Shown here piece after piece: positions 42,377-51,425 of a stretch of DNA of 64,000 nucleotides. Position numbers and translations under genes: made by a program. Under the pieces are notes generated by a model. The model had not been told where the DNA came from. It made no database searches and worked only from the letters and a program-made list of their open reading frames with translations. Position 1 is the first letter of the stretch; each line of letters opens with the position of its first letter. Origin of the DNA: Conchiformibius sp. (GTDB lineage Bacteria; Pseudomonadota; Gammaproteobacteria; Burkholderiales; Neisseriaceae); NCBI GenBank assembly GCA_029984035.1, contig JASBYJ010000002.1:1-64000 (forward strand). The letters run 5' to 3'.

Positions 42377-43236
42377 GTAAAACATCAGAGAATAAAAGCT
42401 ATACCGCAACGGAATTAGGCGAAATACTGCAAAAACACAGAAAGAAAAAAAACGTATCGGTAGGCGAGGTATCGGAGCGTTTGAAGCTGCCTGCGCGGCA
42501 TATTCAGGCTTTGGAAAACGGCAGCTATGACGATTTGCCCGAACCTGTGTTTGTGCGCGGATTTCTACGCAGCTATGCGGCCTTTTTGGATTTTGACGCC
42601 AAAGAACTGGACGTATATTTAGACAATATCTTGCCTTTGGAAAAGGTAAAAATGGTAAACGAAACGGCAAATTCGGATTTTTCGGGCGGCAAACCCCGAA
42701 AACAGCTGCCTGAATGGGCATTTGCCTTAGCTGTTTTGGCCGTTCTCGGCGTGGCTTTGTATGCTTGGCAATATAAATCACAAAGCGAATCGGCTAAGCA
42801 AAATGAGACGCCCGCTATTGCCGCCATGCCTAATCAACAGGATTCTGCTTTGAGCGATAGCCACTTTGAAGTGCGTCCTATGAATGGCGCTGCTTCGCAA
42901 GTATCTGATGTGGCAGTATCCGAAGCGTCTGAACAGCCGCAGAATCTCTCACGGCAGGCTTCTGAAGAAAAAGGTTTGTTGGTTGTGCCGCGCTTCCGTT
43001 CTATGCTGACGGTTAAAGATAAAGACGGCAATGTATTGATTGATAAGATTGTTCCTGCGCGAAGCGAACACCGTTTTACCGAAGGTGCTCCGTTTGAAGT
43101 ACGTGTCGGTTATTCTACGGGGGCGCAAATTACGTTTGACGGTGTTGAAGTCGACTTATCGTCAGCGCAACGTAACGGACGTACTTTAACCGTAACTGCA
43201 GGTCAATCTGCACAAACCGTTCAGGCAGCACAATGA
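42373..43236 (+). CDS. rodZ: RodZ-like cytoskeletal/HTH membrane protein
   Basis: A 287-residue bitopic protein. A cytoplasmic Xre-type helix-turn-helix (about 13-80, TELGEILQKHRKKKNVSVGEVSERLKLPARHIQALENG) is followed by a basic linker and one membrane helix (about 116-134). A periplasmic Ser/Gln-rich region leads to a C-terminal DUF4115 domain. RodZ anchors MreB in rod-shaped cells. In neisserial relatives that lack MreB its role is unclear. It overlaps ispG by 4 bases and its last residues (QAAQ) are DUS-like. Confidence 0.88.
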   Translation: MSKTSENKSYTATELGEILQKHRKKKNVSVGEVSERLKLPARHIQALENGSYDDLPEPVFVRGFLRSYAAFLDFDAKELDVYLDNILPLEKVKMVNETANSDFSGGKPRKQLPEWAFALAVLAVLGVALYAWQYKSQSESAKQNETPAIAAMPNQQDSALSDSHFEVRPMNGAASQVSDVAVSEASEQPQNLSRQASEEKGLLVVPRFRSMLTVKDKDGNVLIDKIVPARSEHRFTEGAPFEVRVGYSTGAQITFDGVEVDLSSAQRNGRTLTVTAGQSAQTVQAAQ

Positions 43237-44495
43237 CCGTTCAACGCCGCCCCACACATCAGGTTCGGATTGAACACCTGACCATCGGTTCCGAAGCACC
43301 GATAGCGGTTCAGTCTATGACGAATACCGATACTGCCGATGCGCTTGCTACGGCGCAACAAATTAAGGAATTGGCGGATGCCGGTTCCGAGATGGTGAGA
43401 ATTACCGTAAATAGTCATGAGGCGGCAGCAAAAGTGGCCGAAATCCGTAGCCGTTTGGACGATATGGGATGTAACGTTCCTTTAATCGGTGATTTTCATT
43501 TTAACGGCGAACGTTTGTTGGCAAGTTTTCCCGATTGCGCGCGGGCCTTATCCAAATACCGCATTAACCCGGGCAATGTGGGCAAAGGGGCGAAGGGCGA
43601 TGAAAAATTTGCCTATATGATTCGCACTGCTGCCGAATATGGCAAAGCGGTGCGCATCGGTGTCAATTGGGGTTCTTTGGACCAAAGTCTTGCCAAACGT
43701 ATGATGGACGCCAATTTGAAACTGCCCGAACCGAAAAGTCCCGACGAGGTGATGAAAGAGGCTTTGATTGTATCGGCTTTGGAATCCGCCGAAAAAGCCG
43801 TTGATTTGGGGCTGCCTGAAAATAAAATTATTTTATCCTGCAAAGTGAGCGCCGTTCAGGATTTGATTCAGGTTTATCGCGAATTGGGCGAGAGATGCCG
43901 GTATCCCTTGCATTTGGGTTTGACCGAAGCGGGAATGGGCAGTAAAGGTATTGTGGCATCTACGGCGGCATTGGCGGTTTTGTTGCAGGAGGGAATTGGC
44001 GACACCATACGCATTTCTCTCACTCCCGAACCGGGAAGCAGCCGTACCCAAGAAGTGGTGGTCGGACAGGAAATTCTGCAAACCATGGGTTTGCGTTCGT
44101 TTACGCCGTTGGTTACCGCCTGCCCGGGATGCGGCCGCACCACCAGCACGGTATTTCAAGAATTGGCACGCGATATTCAAAGCTATTTGAGACAACAGAT
44201 GCCGCAATGGCGATTGCAATATCCGGGTGTGGAAAATTTAAATGTCGCCGTGATGGGCTGTGTAGTGAACGGACCCGGGGAAAGTAAATTGGCGGATATC
44301 GGCATCAGTTTGCCGGGTACGGGGGAAACGCCCGTAGCGCCTGTTTATATTGATGGTGAACGTGCGGTTACACTTAAGGGCGATAATATGGCGGCAGAGT
44401 TTTTGGATATTGTACAGGCCTATGTTCAGAGGGAATATGGCGAAGGCGGTAAGAAACGCAGGCAAAACCGTGTAATACCGATTCAGGCAGCCTGA
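43233..44495 (+). CDS. ispG: 4-hydroxy-3-methylbut-2-enyl-diphosphate synthase
   Basis: A [4Fe-4S] enzyme of the MEP isoprenoid pathway (GcpE). The 420 residues show the N-terminal TIM-like part (TVQRRPTHQVRIEHLTIG, IRITVNSHEAA) and the cluster motif in CPGCGRTT (about 290-297) with a third Cys in MGCVVNGPGESKLADIG. Full length for the bacterial form. It ends with a DUS-encoded IQAA-stop and overlaps rodZ. Confidence 0.95.
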   Translation: MTVQRRPTHQVRIEHLTIGSEAPIAVQSMTNTDTADALATAQQIKELADAGSEMVRITVNSHEAAAKVAEIRSRLDDMGCNVPLIGDFHFNGERLLASFPDCARALSKYRINPGNVGKGAKGDEKFAYMIRTAAEYGKAVRIGVNWGSLDQSLAKRMMDANLKLPEPKSPDEVMKEALIVSALESAEKAVDLGLPENKIILSCKVSAVQDLIQVYRELGERCRYPLHLGLTEAGMGSKGIVASTAALAVLLQEGIGDTIRISLTPEPGSSRTQEVVVGQEILQTMGLRSFTPLVTACPGCGRTTSTVFQELARDIQSYLRQQMPQWRLQYPGVENLNVAVMGCVVNGPGESKLADIGISLPGTGETPVAPVYIDGERAVTLKGDNMAAEFLDIVQAYVQREYGEGGKKRRQNRVIPIQAA

Positions 44496-44509
44496 AAAAA
44501 TGGGAGCTT

Positions 44510-44947
44510 ATGATGACTGAGACAACGCATTCTGAAATGGCCCCTTCTCAAAGTCATAACGGAATGGGCGATTTACAGGGCATGCTGCTGGAGTTGTATT
44601 TGAAAAACAATCCGCGCTTTGAGCATAATATTTTCATATACAGCTATTGCGGTGTAGTGGATGCTGTAACCAATCCGTTTCATTTTATCAGCGGGCCGTT
44701 GCCGCCCAATGTTAAGAAAAGTATTGTGCTGCAAAATCTTCCCGGCGGAGAAATGATGCAGGCGTTTATCCAACCTTATCGCACGCCTGACGGACAGCAG
44801 CAATTTAAAATCGAAAGCAGCGTGCTTTATGCCAACAAAGCAGGTATGGTGATGAAAATCCGTTTGGATGGCGAGGCGATTACCAAAACGGAAAAATACC
44901 GGCAATTCGCCAATCTGGCACAAAGCTTGTTGTTGCAATTCATTTGA
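44510..44947 (+). CDS. Conserved-looking protein of unknown function
   Basis: A 145-residue soluble protein between ispG and hisS, on the same strand and 14 bases after ispG. The sequence (LQGMLLELYLKNNPRFEHNIFIYSY..., FHFISGPLPPNVKKSIV, EAITKTEKYRQFANLAQSLL) has no membrane segment, signal or recognised domain. The codon use resembles the neighbours. The start could be 44510 or 44513. Probably expressed with the cluster; function unknown. Confidence 0.65.
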   Translation: MMTETTHSEMAPSQSHNGMGDLQGMLLELYLKNNPRFEHNIFIYSYCGVVDAVTNPFHFISGPLPPNVKKSIVLQNLPGGEMMQAFIQPYRTPDGQQQFKIESSVLYANKAGMVMKIRLDGEAITKTEKYRQFANLAQSLLLQFI

Positions 44948-44952
44948 TTTTA

Positions 44953-44982
44953 ACGCTGCCTGAAGTTTTCAGGCAGCCTAAC
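44953..44982 (+). terminator. Inverted-DUS terminator before hisS
   Basis: GCTGCCTGAAG and TTTTCAGGCAGC face each other closely, 6 bases after the unknown gene and 14 before hisS, followed by CTAACTGTTTTATTATTTT. Confidence 0.6.
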
Positions 44983-44996
44983 TGTTTTATTATTTT

Positions 44997-46289
44997 ATGT
45001 CGCGAAAAATTCAATCCGTAAAAGGCATGAACGACCTTTTACCCATAGAGCAAAAAGATTTTAAATTAACCGCCTCCTTCTGGCAGGCGTTTGAAGAAGT
45101 GGTGGCGCGTTGGACGTTGCGTTACGGCTATCAGCAAATTCGGACGCCTATTGTTGAGCAAACGGGGTTGTTCGTGCGTTCTATCGGAGAGGAAACCGAT
45201 GTGGTCGGCAAGGAAATGTACACTTTTTCCGATAGTAACGACACGCTCAGTCTCAGTTTGCGCCCTGAGGGAACCGCATCTTGCCTAAGGGCGGTGGTCG
45301 AACATAATCTCACCTATGCCGCACCGCAGAAATTGTGGTATATGGGACCGATGTTCCGCCGCGAACGGCCTCAGAAAGGGCGTTACCGTCAATTTCATCA
45401 AGTGGGTATCGAAGCGTTGGGTTTTCCCGACCCTGATATTGATGCCGAAATTATTGCCATGTGCGCTGATTTGTGGCGCGAATTGGGAATCGCAGATTAT
45501 CTGACATTGGAAATCAATTGTCTGGGCAACAGGGAAGAAAGGGCGGCGCACCGTACTGCGTTGGTGGAATATTTGCTGCAATATGAAACACAGTTGGATG
45601 ATGACAGCCGCCGCCGTTTGCATACCAATCCGTTGCGTGTGTTAGATACCAAAAATCCCGATTTGCAGGAAATCGCCAACCGTGCGCCGCGTCTGATTGA
45701 TTTTCTGGGAGAAGCATCACGTCAGCATCATGACGCATTCAAAGCATTATTGGACGGTTTGGGCATCGTTTACGTTGAAAATCCGCGTTTGGTGCGCGGT
45801 TTGGACTACTATAACCAAACCGTATTCGAGTGGACAACCGATAAATTGGGTGCGCAGGCTACCGTTTGCGGCGGCGGCCGCTATGACGGATTAATGGAGG
45901 AATTGGGCGGACAGCCGACTCCTTCCATCGGTTTTGCCATGGGAATCGAACGGCTGTTGCTGTTGGTGCATGAATTCGGCTGCCTGAAAGCGGATAATTC
46001 TCCTGATGTATATGTGATGCAGCAGGGTGAAGGCAGTACTTTGATTGCGATGCGCTATGCGGCGCAGTTGCGTGCGGCCGGATGGAATGTACTGCAACAT
46101 TCAGGCAGCCAAAAGTTAAAAAACCAGTTTAAGCGCGCCGACCAGTCTAAAGCACGTTTTGCTCTGATTGTTGCGGAAAGCGAAGCGGCAAGCGGCAGCG
46201 TAACGTTGAAAGATTTACAAGGCATGCACGGACAAACCACCGTGCCCGCCGAACAGATGATTAACCAATTGAAAGAATGGAAAGCGTAA
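44997..46289 (+). CDS. hisS: Histidyl-tRNA synthetase
   Basis: A class II aminoacyl-tRNA synthetase. The 430 residues show motif 1 near the start (KGMNDLLPIEQKDF), motif 2 (GPMFRRERPQKGRYRQFHQ, about 107-125), the histidine-specific LVRGLDYYNQTVFEW (HisA motif), and motif 3 (GFAMGIERLLLL, about 308-319), followed by the C-terminal anticodon-binding domain. It directly abuts yfgM, whose ATG follows the stop, so co-translation is likely. Confidence 0.97.
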   Translation: MSRKIQSVKGMNDLLPIEQKDFKLTASFWQAFEEVVARWTLRYGYQQIRTPIVEQTGLFVRSIGEETDVVGKEMYTFSDSNDTLSLSLRPEGTASCLRAVVEHNLTYAAPQKLWYMGPMFRRERPQKGRYRQFHQVGIEALGFPDPDIDAEIIAMCADLWRELGIADYLTLEINCLGNREERAAHRTALVEYLLQYETQLDDDSRRRLHTNPLRVLDTKNPDLQEIANRAPRLIDFLGEASRQHHDAFKALLDGLGIVYVENPRLVRGLDYYNQTVFEWTTDKLGAQATVCGGGRYDGLMEELGGQPTPSIGFAMGIERLLLLVHEFGCLKADNSPDVYVMQQGEGSTLIAMRYAAQLRAAGWNVLQHSGSQKLKNQFKRADQSKARFALIVAESEAASGSVTLKDLQGMHGQTTVPAEQMINQLKEWKA

Positions 46290-46892
46290 ATGTCTTCACA
46301 TCACGAAGAACTTCAAGAAATTGAAAATGCCAAATATTATTGGCATAACGGCGGCAAACAGATTTTTTCTGTGTTGTTGGTTGCGGCCTTGCTTTATTTG
46401 GGCTATGTCATTTACCAAAATCTCCAAGCCGAACGAGCCGATGCGGCGGCGGCATTGGCAGCGAAAGTCGAGAATAACGGTTCGGAACAATTGATGCAGT
46501 TGCAACAGAATTATGCAGATGATATTGCCGCTGCACAGGCTACTTTGAAAGTTGCCGCCGAACGGTTTGAGGCCGGTAAAACCGATGAGGCCGTTAATGC
46601 GTATCTGTGGGTATTGGCAAATCAAAAGGCTCCCTTGATTCAGGCATCCGCAGCACATAATTTGGCCAATGTATATTTGCAGCAGCAGAAATACGATGAC
46701 GCTTTGAATATTTTGAATGCGACAGCAGTGGAAGAAGCATACCTGCCTTTGCTTGATGAAACGCGCGGTGATATTTATGCGGCGCAGGGGAAAACATCGG
46801 AAGCCAAACAAGCATATGAATCTGCTCTAACCGCGCTGCCTGAAGATTCGTCCGCACGCGAATTGTTGCAGCTAAAAGTCGATATGCTGTGA
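46290..46892 (+). CDS. yfgM: YfgM-like TPR membrane protein
   Basis: A 200-residue inner-membrane protein of the YfgM/UPF0070 family, ancillary to the SecYEG translocon. It has one N-terminal membrane helix (about 24-42, QIFSVLLVAALLYLGYVIY), then an Ala-rich coiled and TPR-like region (EAGKTDEAVNAYLWVLANQKAPLIQASAAHNLANVYLQQQKYDDAL...). In many proteobacteria yfgM is followed by bamB and der. Here an unrelated TPR-like gene follows, and der is at 4.7 kb. Confidence 0.85.
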   Translation: MSSHHEELQEIENAKYYWHNGGKQIFSVLLVAALLYLGYVIYQNLQAERADAAAALAAKVENNGSEQLMQLQQNYADDIAAAQATLKVAAERFEAGKTDEAVNAYLWVLANQKAPLIQASAAHNLANVYLQQQKYDDALNILNATAVEEAYLPLLDETRGDIYAAQGKTSEAKQAYESALTALPEDSSARELLQLKVDML

Positions 46893-46950
46893 TTCTTCAG
46901 GCAGCCTGAATCTTCATGCCGTGAGTTTTTAATAGGGAATATAAATATAT

Positions 46951-47982
46951 ATGACACATAAAAGCGTTCTCCAAACTTTGGCGGATTTGTCCGATTATGA
47001 CGAACGTCAGCGTTTCGCCGTTGATGCCATGAGTACGGCATTGGATGAAGGCGATGCCGATACCGCGCGCAGTTTGGCCGAAGTAGTGGTGGGTGGTGAT
47101 GAACCCGATGTTTGTTTTGCGTATGGTTTTCAAATGTATTGCCTGGACTGGCTGACTCATCATTACGGGCATCGCTATTCAGCCAGTGAAGACGGAAGCG
47201 GCGAAGAAGAGATCTCCTTAAAAGGATTGTTGGATTGTTTGTGGAAATACAAATGGATAGTATCCAAGTTGCCTTGTGATATTGCTTTGAGCAAGCAGGA
47301 CATTGAAGACGCCAATGACGTGATGCGCGAACAATATGGCAATGTCGGTTTCAGTATGGCGGCTTTGCACCAAACACTCATGCACCAAAGCATCTATCTG
47401 GGCGACGAGGCATTGGCCAAAGTACATTTCAAATTATGGCAGGAGTTGGAGCGGGAAGAAAACGAAATGGGCGATTGCGAAGCATGCCAACAAAGCAGCT
47501 TGGTGGATTATTATCACTTCACGGGTGATTATGCCCGAGCGGTTTCCGCAGCCGAACCGATTGTTTCCGGTGCAATGCAGTGTGGCGAAGTGCCGCATGT
47601 TGTTTATTATCCGATTATTGACAGCTTAATCAGACTTCAGCGCAATGAAGAAGCGCAACGGCTTTTGGATAAAGCCCTTGCGCATATTACCGCAGAAGGA
47701 GAAAGGTTTGTAGGGCTCTTGCCGCAACTGATTCAGCTCAAACACTCTTTGGGTAAAAGCCATGAAGCGGAAGAGCTGTTGGATGAATACAGTGAAACGA
47801 TTGTTTTGCATTGTCAAAACAATCCGTTTGTTTATTTGCAGTATTTGATTGCCGTAGCTCCTTTTAATACGGAGGCATTGGCCGTTGCACAACAACTGGC
47901 AGCCGATTTTGACCAGCGCAATGGCAATACCTATTATCAAAGCCGATTGGCTTGGTGGTTTAGAGCTGATACCGTCCACTAA
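46951..47982 (+). CDS. TPR-like protein of unknown function
   Basis: A 343-residue acidic, soluble protein rich in helix-forming residues. Weak TPR-like helical pairs are visible (LVDYYHFTGDYARAVSAAEPIVSG, ALAKVHFKLWQELE...), with Cys residues at CLDWL and CEACQQSS (a possible metal pair, unproven). No signal peptide or membrane helix. It follows yfgM after a DUS, in the position where bamB often stands, but is not a BamB beta-propeller. lemA follows 21 bases on. Function unknown. Confidence 0.65.
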   Translation: MTHKSVLQTLADLSDYDERQRFAVDAMSTALDEGDADTARSLAEVVVGGDEPDVCFAYGFQMYCLDWLTHHYGHRYSASEDGSGEEEISLKGLLDCLWKYKWIVSKLPCDIALSKQDIEDANDVMREQYGNVGFSMAALHQTLMHQSIYLGDEALAKVHFKLWQELEREENEMGDCEACQQSSLVDYYHFTGDYARAVSAAEPIVSGAMQCGEVPHVVYYPIIDSLIRLQRNEEAQRLLDKALAHITAEGERFVGLLPQLIQLKHSLGKSHEAEELLDEYSETIVLHCQNNPFVYLQYLIAVAPFNTEALAVAQQLAADFDQRNGNTYYQSRLAWWFRADTVH

Positions 47983-48003
47983 ATCAAGAAAGTGTTTTGA
48001 GAT

Positions 48004-48588
48004 ATGTATTTGTTAATGTTTTTGATACTGTCGGTGCTTGCAGCAGTTGCGGGTATCGGCATTTATAACCGTTTGGTTGCGTCAGGCAATGCTTACCGCA
48101 ATGCGTTTGCACAAATTGCCGTGCAATTGCGCCGCCGGCACGATTTGATTCCCAATTTGGTGGAAACGGCTAAAGCCTATTTGGGGCATGAACACGATAC
48201 ATTATTGCACGTTGCCGCGGCGCGCAGTCGTGCCGAGAGCGGGTTGGTTGCCGCGCTGCCTGAAAATGCAGAGGCGTTGGCAACATTGGCTCAGGCCGAA
48301 GGTGCGTTGACCCAAGCCATGCGCGGATTAATGGTGCAAATCGAGGCTTATCCGGAATTACAGGCAGCTGCGAATATGCGTGCATTGTTTGAAGAAATCG
48401 CTTCCACGGAAAACAGAGTGGCATTTGCACGTCAGGCTTATAATGATGCGGTGATGCAGTACAATACACTGCGTCAAATGTTTCCCCATAATGTGATTGC
48501 GCGTTATTTCGGTCATCATCGCGATGCGCAGTTGTTGGAATTTATAGATGCGGCGAAATATGAAGAAGTGCCTGGAGTTAGGTTTTAA
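48004..48588 (+). CDS. LemA family protein
   Basis: A 194-residue protein with one N-terminal membrane helix (about 3-20) and a cytoplasmic or periplasmic helical bundle. The LemA motifs LRRRHDLIPNLVETAKAYLGHE (about 42-63), AYPELQAAANMRALFEEI and STENRVAFARQAYNDAVMQYN are clear. The family's role is unclear; it is often paired with a TPM-domain gene, absent here. It follows the TPR-like gene by 21 bases. Confidence 0.9.
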   Translation: MYLLMFLILSVLAAVAGIGIYNRLVASGNAYRNAFAQIAVQLRRRHDLIPNLVETAKAYLGHEHDTLLHVAAARSRAESGLVAALPENAEALATLAQAEGALTQAMRGLMVQIEAYPELQAAANMRALFEEIASTENRVAFARQAYNDAVMQYNTLRQMFPHNVIARYFGHHRDAQLLEFIDAAKYEEVPGVRF

Positions 48589-48601
48589 GCTTGTCTGAAA
48601 G

Positions 48602-48640
48602 GAACAACCGTTGTCCGGTTTGCCGAACAGCGGTTGTTTT
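48602..48640 (+). terminator. Terminator of the lemA unit
   Basis: ACAACCGTTGT...ACAGCGGTTGT pairs around CCGGTTTGCCGG-like core sequence and is followed by TTTTCTTT. It ends the long pilW-to-lemA cluster. Confidence 0.8.
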
Positions 48641-48798
48641 TCTTTCAGGCAGCATATCGGGTCGGTGTATAGATGGATATTGATGGAAATACGGTCGGTA
48701 TATGCCGTTTTCTATCCGGCAGCTAATGAAGATGATGGTATAAACAGTATGAAAAATGAATATTGCCTGTTATGGCAATATATGTAAGTGAGAAAATC

Positions 48799-49893
48799 AT
48801 GGCAAGTGTTCCGAAAAACATCATAGTCGGTTTATCAGGCGGCGTGGATTCCAGCGTAACTGCCTATCTCCTGAAACAGGCGGGCATGAATGTGCACGGC
48901 GTGTTCATGCAAAACTGGGAAGATGACGATAACGATGAATATTGCAGTATCAAACAAGACTCGCAAGATGCGATAGCGGTAGCCGATATTGTCGGCATAG
49001 ACATCGATATCGTGAACTTTGCGCCGCAATATAAAGACAAAGTGTTCGCCTATTTTTTGCAGGAATATCAGGCAGGGCGAACGCCCAATCCCGATGTGTT
49101 GTGCAATGCGGAAATCAAGTTCAAATGTTTTTTGGATTATGCTTTGCAGCAGGGAGCGGAGGCGATTGCAACAGGGCATTATGCACGCAAAGAAATACGC
49201 GATGGTGTCCATTATCTGCTCAAAGGCGCGGATAACAATAAAGACCAAAGTTATTTTTTATATCGTTTGCAGCCTTACCAATTGGAGCGTTCGCTATTTC
49301 CTTTGGGCGATTTGGAAAAAACCGAAGTGCGCCGTTTGGCTGCCGAAGCCAAGCTGCCTACTGCCGCCAAGAAAGACAGCACGGGCATTTGCTTTATCGG
49401 CGAGCGTCCGTTTCGAGAATTTTTGCAGCAATATCTGCCTACCGACAGCGGCAACATGGTTACGCCCGAAGGCAAAGTAGTGGGCAGACATATCGGCTTG
49501 ATGTTCTATACCTTGGGGCAAAGAAAAGGCTTGGGCATCGGCGGGGAAGGCGAACCATGGTTTGTTGCGGGTAAAGATTTAACACGAAACGAATTGTTGG
49601 TGGTTCAAGGTCACTACCATCCTTTATTGTATTCAGGCAGCCTGAGCATGAACCGCTTGAGTTGGACCCTGCCTGAAAAACCTCGACCCGGACGTTACGG
49701 CTGCAAAACACGCTACCGTATGACTGATGCTGCCTGCGAATTGCGTTATACGGACGGGGATAGTGCCGAATTGTTGTTTGACGAACCGCAATGGGCGGTA
49801 ACGCCGGGGCAATCGGCCGTGTTGTATGACGGAGAAATATGTTTGGGCGGCGGTATCATTACTGCCACCGATAAACGGCTTATTATCGGTTAA
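48799..49893 (+). CDS. mnmA: tRNA 2-thiouridylase
   Basis: Adds sulfur to U34 of tRNA-Lys, -Glu and -Gln. The 364 residues show the PP-loop GLSGGVDSSVTAYLL (about 11-25), GRTPNPDVLCNAEIKF with the first catalytic Cys, and DSTGICFIGERPF with the second Cys. ATG at 48799 gives MASVPKN; an in-frame extension of 12 codons is less likely. The sulfur donor TusA may be the gene at 13.1 kb. Confidence 0.95.
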   Translation: MASVPKNIIVGLSGGVDSSVTAYLLKQAGMNVHGVFMQNWEDDDNDEYCSIKQDSQDAIAVADIVGIDIDIVNFAPQYKDKVFAYFLQEYQAGRTPNPDVLCNAEIKFKCFLDYALQQGAEAIATGHYARKEIRDGVHYLLKGADNNKDQSYFLYRLQPYQLERSLFPLGDLEKTEVRRLAAEAKLPTAAKKDSTGICFIGERPFREFLQQYLPTDSGNMVTPEGKVVGRHIGLMFYTLGQRKGLGIGGEGEPWFVAGKDLTRNELLVVQGHYHPLLYSGSLSMNRLSWTLPEKPRPGRYGCKTRYRMTDAACELRYTDGDSAELLFDEPQWAVTPGQSAVLYDGEICLGGGIITATDKRLIIG

Positions 49894-50136
49894 TGGTGAA
49901 ATATAGGATTAATCTGTATATGGATTGCTGTCGTGTGTATGGCAGCGGATATCGTGAGAACCCGAATATATGGCGCGTATGGCCGGCTGTTTGAGCTATG
50001 CATCGTTAGCGGAACGGTCATTGCGGACTTCGTATTTTCAGGCAGCCCGATGTAAATAACTAAATGATATTGCGCTTTGTTTTTAGCATGGCAAAGTTGT
50101 TGTTACCCCTCTCGGACAAGGAACAGTTTTATTGCG

Positions 50137-51204
50137 ATGATTCTTCCCGATTTTTCTTCGCGTTTGATTGCTTGGCAAAAGCAGTACGGACGCCATCACT
50201 TTCCTTGGCAAACTGATGATGCATATTGCGTGTGGCTGTCTGAAATTATGTTGCAGCAAACGCAGACGGTTACAGTGGCGGAATATTATCCGCGCTTTTG
50301 GGCGGCGTTTCCTACTGTTCGGGATTTGGCCGCAGCCGAGCAGGAGCAGGTGTTGGCTTTATGGGCGGGACTGGGGTATTACAGCCGCGCCCGTAATCTG
50401 CATAAGGCGGCACGGCAGATAGTGGCGGAATTCGGCGGGACGTTTCCGCAACGGCGGACTGAGTTGGAAAAGTTGTGCGGCGTGGGCAGAAGCACGGCGG
50501 CGGCTATTGTGGCATTTGCGTTCAGGCAGCGGGAAACGATTTTAGACGGTAATGTCAAAAGGGTGTTGTGCCGCGTGTTTGCACGAGACGGAAACCCTGC
50601 CGATAAGCATTTCGAACGGCAATTATGGTTATTGGCGGAAAGTCTGCTGCCTGAAAACGGGGACGATATGCCTGCCTATACGCAAGGGCTGATGGATTTG
50701 GGAGCCACCGTGTGTACGCGCAGCAAACCTGTTTGCGAAATGTGTCCGATGAATGACGTATGCCAAGCGCGCAAAGAGGGAAGGATTGGCGAGCTGCCGC
50801 GTAAGAAAACGCCGTTGGCGATTAAGCAGCAAACGGTGTTTTGGTTATTGCTTCAGCGTGATGACGGGGCGGTTTGGCTGCAAAAACGGCCGCAAAAAGG
50901 AATTTGGGCGGGGCTGTATTGCTTGCCGGAAAGTGATAGTGCGAAAGGTTTGGCGGAATATGCCGGAAATTTTGCCGTACAAGCGGCGGATTGGGAAGAA
51001 TTACCCGCTATTTGGCACAGATTAACGCACCGTTTGTTGGAAATTATTCCGTTTTATGTTCGCGTGCCGTGCAGTGAAAGGCTGCCTGAAAAAGTAACGG
51101 GACAATGGGTTTTACCTGCCAAGCTGCCTGAAACGGGTATGCCGAAACCGCTGCAATCTTTGTTGGAAAACGGTTTGCGCGTTACCCACAACATCTGTGG
51201 ATAA
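50137..51204 (+). CDS. mutY: Adenine DNA glycosylase
   Basis: Removes adenine opposite 8-oxoguanine. The 355 residues show the helix-hairpin-helix GVGRSTAAAIVAFAF with the catalytic Asp in LDGNVKRVLCR. The [4Fe-4S] ligands are in the C-x6-C-x2-C-x5-C run beginning CTRSKPVCEMCP (about 197). A C-terminal Nudix-like MutT domain (WLQKRPQKGIWAGLYCLPE) follows. ATG at 50137 is chosen over a 20-codon extension. Its stop codon lies inside the DnaA-box-like sequence that follows. Confidence 0.95.
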   Translation: MILPDFSSRLIAWQKQYGRHHFPWQTDDAYCVWLSEIMLQQTQTVTVAEYYPRFWAAFPTVRDLAAAEQEQVLALWAGLGYYSRARNLHKAARQIVAEFGGTFPQRRTELEKLCGVGRSTAAAIVAFAFRQRETILDGNVKRVLCRVFARDGNPADKHFERQLWLLAESLLPENGDDMPAYTQGLMDLGATVCTRSKPVCEMCPMNDVCQARKEGRIGELPRKKTPLAIKQQTVFWLLLQRDDGAVWLQKRPQKGIWAGLYCLPESDSAKGLAEYAGNFAVQAADWEELPAIWHRLTHRLLEIIPFYVRVPCSERLPEKVTGQWVLPAKLPETGMPKPLQSLLENGLRVTHNICG

Positions 51205-51404
51205 TTTTGTGGATGATGTCATAACAAACGGTAAATTCGCCGATAAATCAATTCAGGCAATCGGGTGATTAAAAAATAATCATCTTTTATAATATATTTA
51301 ATTTTCAATCTGTTGTAAATAAATTTATTCTGTCAAGCTACAATCGTGCTTTTTTGAGTCTGCCAAAACCGGACATACCGCCTTCTCTTGAGCTATGTGG
51401 ATAA
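51182..51404. promoter_or_regulatory. Cluster of DnaA-box-like sites around an AT-rich stretch
   Basis: TTACCCACA (51182-51190, one mismatch), TGTGGATAA (51196-51204, perfect complement of TTATCCACA), TGTGGATGA (51208-51216, one mismatch) and TGTGGATAA (51396-51404, perfect) flank an A/T-rich segment at about 51267-51331. The first two lie at the mutY 3' end, and the region is between convergent mutY and rnhA. It may be an origin, a DnaA titration site or chance. Confidence 0.45.
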
Positions 51405-51425
51405 TCTGAAGAAAAGACAAGATAT

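Noticed and set aside
51182..51404. Calling the DnaA-box cluster the chromosome origin
   Set aside because: The flanking genes converge, dnaA/dnaN are absent, and no skew could be computed. It is reported only as a cluster of sites.
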